Assembly (NCBI GenBank): GCA_021156385.1
Contig: JAJNDL010000037.1
Coordinates: 1 to 8,109, forward strand
DNA from: Moraxellaceae bacterium
GTDB lineage: Bacteria > Pseudomonadota > Gammaproteobacteria > Pseudomonadales > Moraxellaceae
Reading direction: 5' to 3'
Length of the DNA: 8,109 bases
Shown: in pieces, positions 1 to 5,334 of the stretch
How the letters are laid out: every line of letters starts with the position of its first letter
Numbering within the stretch: position 1 is the first letter of the stretch
The notes under the pieces: generated by a model
The model's input: only the letters and a program-made list of their open reading frames with translations
The model's database searches: none
Told to the model about the DNA's origin: nothing
Made by a program: the position numbers and the translations under genes

Positions 1-58
1 GCTCGCCCTTGCGGCGCTGGTCGCTGACGCGATTCTGGTCACCCTGCTCATTGGCCAT
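1..58 (-). CDS. N-terminal fragment of an unidentified leftward gene
   Basis: The complement strand reads an ATG at 58-56 followed by 18 further sense codons to the window edge, giving MANEQGDQNRVSDQRRKGE. The start is supported by a near-ideal Shine-Dalgarno GGAGGT five bases upstream. The visible part is hydrophilic, rich in Gln, Asp and Arg, with no signal peptide or membrane segment, so the product is probably cytoplasmic. A basic, Arg-rich leader of this kind is common ahead of the helix-turn-helix of TetR/AcrR regulators, and the divergent position next to a transport cluster would fit a local regulator, but nineteen residues do not identify a family. The gene is cut by the window edge, not broken. 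Confidence 0.7.
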   Translation of the reverse strand, partial: MANEQGDQNRVSDQRRKGE

Positions 59-63
59 GACAC

Positions 64-69
64 ACCTCC
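64..69 (-). promoter_or_regulatory. Strong ribosome binding site of the leftward gene
   Basis: The complement strand reads GGAGGT, a full match to the anti-Shine-Dalgarno core, with five bases to the ATG. This site is the main evidence that a real gene begins at 58, and it suggests efficient translation of that gene. Confidence 0.75.
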
Positions 70-236
70 GCTGCCGTTGCATTGCCTGCAGCGCGCCGCC
101 GGCGCGCCTGCCCGATCCAGCCTAGTCCACCCCGCCGGGGCAGGAGCGCTGCCGGCATGAAGTTCTGCCGAATGCCGCCGCCGCAAACTTGCCATTGATG
201 AATGTCATCTTCTGCACCGGTCGCGCACCTGGATGC

Positions 237-250
237 GTGATGCGCGTCAC
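237..250. promoter_or_regulatory. Possible CRP/Vfr-like operator
   Basis: The sequence GTGATGCGCGTCAC contains GTGA-N6-TCAC, the symmetric core of CRP-family binding sites. The outer positions are only partly right: C instead of T before GTGA, and C instead of A after TCAC. The site lies about 180 bases upstream of the leftward start and about 410 bases upstream of the barrel gene, so either gene could be the target. Such short inverted repeats also arise by chance in GC-rich DNA, so this is a weak call. Confidence 0.25.
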
Positions 251-331
251 CATCTCCGTGACACCGGCAACAGCACTGCCACTCGTCGGCCGAACGCCGC
301 GACCCAATCCACATGGCGCATCAGGCCCAGT

Positions 332-347
332 GCATGTCATGTAATGC
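332..347. promoter_or_regulatory. Imperfect 16-base palindrome, possible operator
   Basis: GCATGTCATGTAATGC is symmetric around a central CATG, with GCAT and ATGC arms and only the two GT/TA positions breaking symmetry. It has the size of a helix-turn-helix dimer site and lies between the two divergent genes. I do not recognise it as the motif of a named regulator. Confidence 0.2.
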
Positions 348-421
348 TCATCCCTTCCACTGACGAATCCGTTAGCCTTTGCGCCGTCGTTGAATAACAA
401 ATCAATTACATACGGAAGGTG

Positions 422-440
422 CCCGCAGCTCGGCTGCGGG
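422..440. repeat. Perfect 8-bp inverted repeat flanked by TACGGAA direct repeats
   Basis: CCCGCAGC and GCTGCGGG are exact reverse complements separated by TCG. There is no T tract on either side, so this is not a standard intrinsic terminator. The heptamer TACGGAA occurs just before it (411-417) and directly after it (441-447), exactly 30 bases apart, which is close to three helical turns. The arrangement could be a regulator site or an RNA structure in a long leader. Confidence 0.5.
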
Positions 441-610
441 TACGGAAAAGCGAGCGAAGACGGGTACACGTCGGTTCCGCTGCAGGGAAGAAGTCGCACT
501 TCGAACTTCGTCACACATTTTCGCCGTGCCATCCGGTAGCTGCGGCAGTGTGCTTTTCCTTTTCGGTGAGCGGCTTCATGATCAACGCCAGCAGAATTTA
601 CGTCACTGTC

Positions 611-616
611 TATACT
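611..616 (+). promoter_or_regulatory. Possible -10 element for the four-gene cluster
   Basis: TATACT matches five of six positions of the sigma-70 -10 consensus and lies in an AT-rich patch 43 bases before the GTG start. At 16-18 bp spacing I see no credible -35 hexamer (the sequence there is around CCAGCA). If this is the promoter, it would probably depend on an activator bound in the long upstream region. The call rests on one hexamer. Confidence 0.3.
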
Positions 617-643
617 ACTTTTGCAGCATAACGATTAATAAAA

Positions 644-650
644 AGAGGAG
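644..650 (+). promoter_or_regulatory. Ribosome binding site supporting the GTG start at 659
   Basis: AGAGGAG lies eight bases before GTG 659. It decides the start, because the next residues lead directly into a normal signal peptide and no competing ATG has a better-placed site. Confidence 0.7.
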
Positions 651-658
651 TCACCCAG

Positions 659-2734
659 GTGAATCAGAAAAACGGCCAGTTCCTGCACTTTGCTCCGCGC
701 AAGGCAGGCTTCGCTCTCGCCACCCTGCTGCCGCTGGCAATCGGCAACGCCTCGGCATTTGAACTCAATCTCGGTGACGTAAAAGGTTCTCTCGACACCA
801 CGGTTTCCTATGGCAGTGCCTGGCGCACCGAAGCGCCCGAAGCGGGCCTGGCCATGGATTACCCCAACTACGGCGCCGCCGTTGCCGCCAACCGTCGTAC
901 GTTCATCAACAAGAATGACGGTGACGCTAACTTCGACAACGATTCCCGGCCCATCAGCAGCGTGTTCAAGATCACCTCCGATCTCGAACTGAAATACAAC
1001 GACTTCGGTCTCTTCACCCGTGGCACCGCCTTCTATGACACGGTGCTGATGGATGACACGCCCAATCGCGCTTTCCCCAACCGCTGGCCGAACTCTGTCA
1101 GCTGCAACGCGCAGAACAGTGCGAATCCCGGGAACTGCGACTTCCCGAGCGAGATCGACAACCACTCCGGCCATGACGCGCGCATCCTCGACGCCTACGT
1201 CTACGGCAACTTCGACCTCGGCAGCATGCCGCTGAACGTGCGTGCCGGCGAACAGGTCATCAGCTGGGGCGAAGCACTCTTCCTGCAGGACGGCATCAAC
1301 AGCGCCAACCCGGTGTCGCTGTCCAAGCTGCGCCTGCCCGGCGCCGAAGTGAAGGAAGCACTGCTGCCGCTGCCCACGCTGTATGCCTCGCTCGGCCTCA
1401 CCGACAACCTGACGCTGGAAACGTTCTACCAGTTCGACTGGGACTACTCCGAAGCGGACGATGCCGGCACCTACTACTCCACCGACGATGCCTTCGCCGG
1501 CCTCGGCGCCAACAGTGTCCTCGTCGACATGACCGGCAGCTCGGCGCAGGGCATCGCGCAGGCCTACAACTCCTCCAAGTACGGCGTACCCAGCACGGTC
1601 CTCACCAACGACCGCCTGAGCGACCAGGAAACGGACAGTGACGGCCAGTTCGGCGTGGCCTTCCGCTACAGCCTGGAGTCCACCGAGTTCGGCCTGTTCT
1701 TCATGAACTACCACAGCCACAAGCCGGTGGCACAGGCCATCGGAGGCGAGGCCGGTGGCTACCAGGCCGCCGACCCGAATGCCGTAGCTGCGGCGAATGC
1801 CGCCACCCAGGGTGCCTCGGGCGGCCTCTGCCCGACGGCAGCCGCTGCCGCAAGCGGCGCCTGCGGCCCGGCCATGCAGGCAGCTGCTCCCCAGATCATC
1901 GGCGGCGCCAACGCGGTTCACTACATCGACACCACGACCTACCAGCTCGTCTATCCGGAAGACATCCAGATGATCGGCCTGAGCTTCAGCAGCACCGTGG
2001 GCGAGCTCTCGCTCTCCGGTGAGCTGGCCTACCGCCCGAACGACGTGATCCTCGCCGAGCTCGGCGACAACCTCGTGGCCTACAACACGCTGAACGCCGC
2101 GACGCTGGGTAACGGCGGCACCGCCACCGCGGGCGTCGCGGGTGGCGGCAAGTCCTTCTCGGCCGGCCAGACCCTGCAGGACTGGGTGGAACTCGAGACC
2201 TACAACCTCGACCTCGTCGCCATCTACAACTTCGGCCCGATGCTGGGCGCCGAAGGCATGACCGGCGTACTGGAGTTCGGTGCGAGCTTCATTCCGGAAG
2301 GCGAAGACCAGCGCTATGCCTCGACGGCATCGCTGCTGAACCTGCCGCTGTCCAGCGTGCCCCTCGCCTCCCAGGGCGGCTGTGCCGGCGGCGTGGACTA
2401 CGAAGCGAACACCTGTCTCTCCGAAGGCCCGTCCGATGACTACCTGGATGACCTTTCCATGGGCTACCGCATCGTGCTGACCAACACCTACAACGACGTC
2501 TTTGCCGGTGTTTCGCTGTCGCCGGTGCTGCGCTTCGCCCACGACTTCAAGGGCAACTCGCACCGTACCGGCAACTTCCTCGAGAACCGCAAGGCCGGCA
2601 CCGTGGGCGTGAACGCGCTGTACAACCAGAAGCTGGAAGTGGGCGTCGCCTACAACGCCTTCTGGGGTGCCGAGTCCAGCAACCTGCTGAGCGATCGTGA
2701 CAACCTGACGGCATCCATCAAGTACTCGTTCTGA
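659..2734 (+). CDS. DUF1302 family outer-membrane beta-barrel protein
   Basis: This 691-residue protein starts at GTG behind a good ribosome site. Residues 1-33 form a Sec signal peptide, with probable cleavage after ASA before FELNLGDVKGSLDTTVSYGS. The body alternates polar and hydrophobic residues with many Tyr, Trp and Phe, and the chain ends SIKYSF with a terminal Phe, the usual outer-membrane barrel signature. Residues 195-240 carry the block I associate with DUF1302 (RAGEQVISWGEALFLQDGIN, followed by LRLPGAEVKEALLP). It has six cysteines, in three pairs each spaced by eleven residues (149/160, 391/402, 575/586). An Ala/Gly-rich insert at about 363-418 probably sits in an extracellular loop. 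The substrate is unknown. DUF1302 genes are typically followed by DUF1329 genes, as here, and I recall them near catabolic genes for hydrophobic compounds. A 15-bp stem-loop lies 20 bases after the stop. Confidence 0.9.
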   Translation: MNQKNGQFLHFAPRKAGFALATLLPLAIGNASAFELNLGDVKGSLDTTVSYGSAWRTEAPEAGLAMDYPNYGAAVAANRRTFINKNDGDANFDNDSRPISSVFKITSDLELKYNDFGLFTRGTAFYDTVLMDDTPNRAFPNRWPNSVSCNAQNSANPGNCDFPSEIDNHSGHDARILDAYVYGNFDLGSMPLNVRAGEQVISWGEALFLQDGINSANPVSLSKLRLPGAEVKEALLPLPTLYASLGLTDNLTLETFYQFDWDYSEADDAGTYYSTDDAFAGLGANSVLVDMTGSSAQGIAQAYNSSKYGVPSTVLTNDRLSDQETDSDGQFGVAFRYSLESTEFGLFFMNYHSHKPVAQAIGGEAGGYQAADPNAVAAANAATQGASGGLCPTAAAAASGACGPAMQAAAPQIIGGANAVHYIDTTTYQLVYPEDIQMIGLSFSSTVGELSLSGELAYRPNDVILAELGDNLVAYNTLNAATLGNGGTATAGVAGGGKSFSAGQTLQDWVELETYNLDLVAIYNFGPMLGAEGMTGVLEFGASFIPEGEDQRYASTASLLNLPLSSVPLASQGGCAGGVDYEANTCLSEGPSDDYLDDLSMGYRIVLTNTYNDVFAGVSLSPVLRFAHDFKGNSHRTGNFLENRKAGTVGVNALYNQKLEVGVAYNAFWGAESSNLLSDRDNLTASIKYSF

Positions 2735-2754
2735 TGGCCGGCGTCCGGTAGTGA

Positions 2755-2788
2755 CGTTGACACGGGCGGGTCTCCGCCCGTGTCAACG
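2755..2788 (+). repeat. Perfect 15-bp stem-loop between the barrel and DUF1329 genes
   Basis: Bases 2755-2769 pair exactly with 2774-2788 around a four-base loop (GTCT), and most of the pairs are G-C. No T tract follows on the + strand. The A-run at 2795-2802 lies on the wrong side to make a leftward terminator. I therefore read it as an intercistronic RNA structure that could protect the barrel mRNA from 3' exonucleases or partly attenuate transcription into the next gene. A weak terminator cannot be excluded. Confidence 0.75.
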
Positions 2789-2829
2789 CTTCCCAAAAAA
2801 AACATGATTCCGTTGTCGAGGGTTTCACC

Positions 2830-4215
2830 ATGACAAGCAAGCTTGCCTGTGTCGCCGCATCCATTGCGCTTGCGCTGGGCACCGTTTCCACCGCCTTCGC
2901 CGCCGTCTCCGCGGCCGAAGCCGACAAACTGGGCAACTCGCTGACCGACCTCGGCGGCGAGAAGGCCGGCAATGCCGAAGGCACCATTCCCGCGTGGAAC
3001 GGCGGCCTCGCCAAGTCGCCCTTCCCCGGTTACAAGAGCGGCCAGCACCGCCCCGATCCCTTCGCGGGCGACAAGCCGGCCTTCACCATCACGCCGGCCA
3101 ACATGAACCAGTACGCGGACAAGCTCTCGGACGGCCAGAAGGCGCTGTTCAAGACCTATCCGAACACGTTCAAGATGAACATCTATCCCAGCCGCCGCAC
3201 GGGTGCCGTGCCCGACTGGGTTGCCGACAACACCAAGAAGTGCGCCACCACCGCCAAGGTGAAGGACTGGGGCATCGAAGGCTGCGTCGGCGGCATTCCC
3301 TTCCCCGTCCTCTCCGGCAGCAACGGCGACCAGGCCCTGCAGGCGATCTGGAACCACATCCTGCGCTACCGCGGCAACAACGTCGTGCGCCGCAGCTCCT
3401 CGGCGCCGGTGCAGCGCAACGGTTCCTACACGCTGAACTCCTTCGAGCAGGAAGTGGATTTCCGCTACTACCACCGCAACATCAAGAGCGTGGCGCAGCT
3501 GAACAACATCCTGTTCCACTACCTCTCCTTCACCACCGCGCCGGCCCGCCTTGCCGGTGGCGCGGCACTGGTGTGGGAAACCCTGGACCAGCGCAAGGAA
3601 CAGCGCCAGGCCTGGGCCTACAACGCCGGCCAGCGCCGCGTGCGCCAGGCCCCGACGCTGGCCTACGACACGCCCATCGCGATTGCCGACGGCCTGATCA
3701 CCGCCGACGAGGTCGACATCTACAACGGTGCGCCCGACAAGTACGAGTGGAAGCTGATCGGCAAGAAGGAAATCTACATCCCCTACAACAACTACAAGGT
3801 CCTGCAGTCCAGCACGAAGTACAAGGACCTCGTGAAGCCCGGCCACGTCAACCCCGACTACCTGCGCTACGAGCTGCACCGCGTCTGGATCGTGGAAGGC
3901 ACGCTGCAGCCGAACGAGCGCCACCTCTACGCCAAGCGCCGCTTCTACATCGACGAGGACAGCTGGAACATCGCCATCGCCGACCAGTACAACAGCCGCG
4001 GCAACCTCTGGCGCGTGAGCATGGCCTACCTGACCACCTACTACGACCTGCCCACGACCTGGACATCGCTCGACGTCTACCACGACCTGCAGGTGAACCG
4101 GTACTACGTCACCAACATGGACAGCGAGGAAGACCTGGCGCTGCAGTTCAACCGCCCCCCCTTCGGCGAGGACCACTTCACGCCGTCGGGACTGCGTCGA
4201 CGCAGTACGCGCTGA
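2830..4215 (+). CDS. DUF1329 family periplasmic protein (LolA/LolB-like annotation)
   Basis: This 461-residue protein starts at ATG with GAGGG (2818-2822) seven bases upstream. Residues 1-24 are a Sec signal peptide, with probable cleavage after AFA. Cys7 is too early and too close to the charged end for a lipobox, so a soluble periplasmic protein is likely. The mature start ADKLGNSLTDLGGEKAGN, then GTIPAWNGG, is the hallmark of DUF1329. Further family-like blocks are GGIPFP (154-159), RRVRQAPTLAYDTP (269-282), WNIAIADQYNSRGNLWRV (379-396) and TPSGLRR near the end. Cys138 and Cys152 may form a disulfide. The family is often annotated as outer-membrane lipoprotein-sorting protein by analogy with the LolA/LolB fold, which binds lipid in a hydrophobic cavity. 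A carrier between the inner-membrane pump and the DUF1302 barrel is an inference. Confidence 0.9.
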   Translation: MTSKLACVAASIALALGTVSTAFAAVSAAEADKLGNSLTDLGGEKAGNAEGTIPAWNGGLAKSPFPGYKSGQHRPDPFAGDKPAFTITPANMNQYADKLSDGQKALFKTYPNTFKMNIYPSRRTGAVPDWVADNTKKCATTAKVKDWGIEGCVGGIPFPVLSGSNGDQALQAIWNHILRYRGNNVVRRSSSAPVQRNGSYTLNSFEQEVDFRYYHRNIKSVAQLNNILFHYLSFTTAPARLAGGAALVWETLDQRKEQRQAWAYNAGQRRVRQAPTLAYDTPIAIADGLITADEVDIYNGAPDKYEWKLIGKKEIYIPYNNYKVLQSSTKYKDLVKPGHVNPDYLRYELHRVWIVEGTLQPNERHLYAKRRFYIDEDSWNIAIADQYNSRGNLWRVSMAYLTTYYDLPTTWTSLDVYHDLQVNRYYVTNMDSEEDLALQFNRPPFGEDHFTPSGLRRRSTR

Positions 4216-4240
4216 GGCAGTAGCGAGGCCGCAGGGAAAA

Positions 4241-4271
4241 ATAAAAAGCCGGAATTGCTCCGGCTTTTTAT
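4241..4271 (+). terminator. Intrinsic terminator inside the four-gene cluster, possibly bidirectional
   Basis: Bases 4241-4253 pair with 4259-4271 (13 bp, core GCCGGA/TCCGGC) around loop ATTGC. The right arm ends in TTTTT, and the complement gives a T-rich tail too. It starts 26 bases after the DUF1329 stop. It should end much of the transcription from the barrel promoter before the propeller gene, whose ATG is 59 bases further on. Confidence 0.85.
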
Positions 4272-4329
4272 CGATCAGGCAGTGCCGGTTGCGGCGCCCC
4301 ACAACAACAATTTTCATGCAGGTGCATCC

Positions 4330-5316
4330 ATGAAGTACCCGTTGCAACTCCTGGCCGGCGCGCTGCTGGCCTGCAGCCTCGCCGCACCGGCGCTGGCGGC
4401 GCCGGCTTCCGTGCTGGACCGGCCGGCCATGGCGTCCGCGAAGGCCAGCCGCGCGCTGCTGCTCGATGCCGCCGTGGCCGGCAAGCGCCTGGTCGCCGTC
4501 GGCGAACGCGGCCACATCGTGTTCTCCGAGGACCAGGGCAAGACCTGGCAGCAGGCGAAGGTGCCGGTCTCGGTCATGCTGACCAGCGTGCACTTCCCCA
4601 GCGAGAACGAAGGCTGGGCCGTCGGCCACCACGGCGCCATCCTGGCCTCGAAGGACGGCGGCAAGAGCTGGTCGCTGCAGCGCGCCGACCGCGACGCCGC
4701 CAGCGAGAAGGCCGGCGCCCCGCTGCTCGGCGTGTGGTTCGCCGACGCGCAGACCGGTTTCGCCGTCGGTGCCTACGGCTACTTCCTCGCGACGCAGGAC
4801 GGCGGCGCCACCTGGACCGACAACAGTGCCGCCATCGCCAACCCCGACGGCTGGCACCTCAACGACATCCACGGCATTCCCGGCACGAGCACCGTGTTCA
4901 TCGTCGGCGAGCAGGGTAAGCTGTTCCGCTCCACCGACCGCGGCGCCACCTGGCGCGCGCTTGCCTCGCCCTTCGACGGCTCCTTCTTCGGCGTTGCGCC
5001 GCTGGCGCCCGACCTCGTGCTGGTCGCCGGCCTGCAGGGCCAGGTCTACGCCTCCGCCGACCAGGGCAACCGCTGGCAGAAAGTGGAGACCGGCGTGACC
5101 TCCGGCCTCAACACGGCGACGCGCCTCGCCGATGGCCGCCTGGTGGTGGCCGGCAACGCCGGCGTGGTGCTGGCCTCGCAGGACGCGACGCCCGTCGTGA
5201 CGCGCGTGACGCGCAGCGACCGCCGCTCCGTCACCGCGCTCGTTCCGCTTGCCGGCGACCAGCTCCTCGCCGTCGGCGAAGGCGGCGCCTCCGTTCTTAC
5301 GATCGGCACCAAATAA
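4330..5316 (+). CDS. Ycf48/BNR-like periplasmic beta-propeller protein
   Basis: I chose ATG 4330 (328 residues) because it opens a clean Sec signal peptide (residues 1-23, cleavage after ALA) and has AGGTG (4320-4324) five bases upstream. A longer frame from TTG 4255 would begin inside the terminator loop. Five Asp-box motifs of the S/T-x-D-x-G-x-x-W type are visible at residues 66-73, 107-114, 155-162, 201-208 and 242-249, each following a VGxxG-like strand. A sixth is decayed at 283 (SQD). This is the pattern of a six- or seven-bladed propeller of the PSII_BNR/Ycf48 group. In phototrophs Ycf48 helps assemble photosystem II; nothing here is photosynthetic, so the name marks the fold only. 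A weak lipobox-like LLAC at 12-15 makes lipoprotein processing a minor alternative. It is 18 bases from the RND gene and probably cotranscribed; a role as assembly factor or adaptor for the pump is inferred. Confidence 0.85.
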   Translation: MKYPLQLLAGALLACSLAAPALAAPASVLDRPAMASAKASRALLLDAAVAGKRLVAVGERGHIVFSEDQGKTWQQAKVPVSVMLTSVHFPSENEGWAVGHHGAILASKDGGKSWSLQRADRDAASEKAGAPLLGVWFADAQTGFAVGAYGYFLATQDGGATWTDNSAAIANPDGWHLNDIHGIPGTSTVFIVGEQGKLFRSTDRGATWRALASPFDGSFFGVAPLAPDLVLVAGLQGQVYASADQGNRWQKVETGVTSGLNTATRLADGRLVVAGNAGVVLASQDATPVVTRVTRSDRRSVTALVPLAGDQLLAVGEGGASVLTIGTK

Positions 5317-5334
5317 TCAGCGGCAGACCCGACC

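Larger units (their letters stand above)
59..658. other. Divergent intergenic control region, about 600 bases
   Basis: This stretch separates the leftward gene from the rightward four-gene cluster. I find no convincing coding region: the open frames here are short, lack ribosome binding sites and give compositionally odd translations. It is locally more AT-rich than the genes (about 385-415 and 590-645). It contains a CRP-core-like inverted repeat (237-250), an imperfect palindrome (332-347), a perfect 8-bp hairpin (422-440) flanked by a repeated heptamer, and a possible -10 element (611-616). The length exceeds what two simple promoters need, which leaves room for several regulator sites, a long leader or a small RNA. 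None of these is proven. Confidence 0.6.

Noticed and set aside
48..314. An 88-codon complement-strand frame in the upstream region
   Set aside because: It overlaps the well-supported leftward start at 58 in a different phase and has Cys/Arg/Gly-rich non-protein-like composition.
490..502. A short inverted repeat GAAGT-CGC-ACTTC as an operator
   Set aside because: Five-base arms are expected often by chance in 600 bases, and nothing around it adds support.
419..631. A 70-codon + strand frame in the upstream region
   Set aside because: It begins at the hairpin, has no convincing ribosome site and covers the probable promoter of the barrel gene.
635..2563. A 642-codon open frame on the complement of the barrel gene
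   Set aside because: It is the GC-bias shadow of the DUF1302 gene. The + strand protein has a signal peptide, family motifs and a barrel C-terminus, whereas the antisense translation is low-complexity with no recognisable domain.
4155..4161. A run of seven C near the end of the DUF1329 gene as a phase-variation tract
   Set aside because: It is short, encodes Arg-Pro-Pro in frame at a family-like position near the C-terminus, and the reading frame continues normally to TPSGLRR.
4289..4317. A possible promoter for the propeller gene (TTGCGG, 17-bp spacer, TTTCAT)
   Set aside because: Matches are weak, and the expected start would fall within the ribosome site of the propeller gene, leaving almost no leader.
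4255..4329. A 25-codon N-terminal extension of the propeller from TTG 4255
   Set aside because: It would start inside the loop of the terminator and would put 25 residues ahead of a clean signal peptide. ATG 4330 is better supported.
2650..4872. A 740-codon complement-strand open frame across three + strand genes
   Set aside because: It runs through two genuine genes and an intrinsic terminator, and its composition (Val/Gly/Ala/Arg repeats) is typical of antisense frames in GC-rich DNA.
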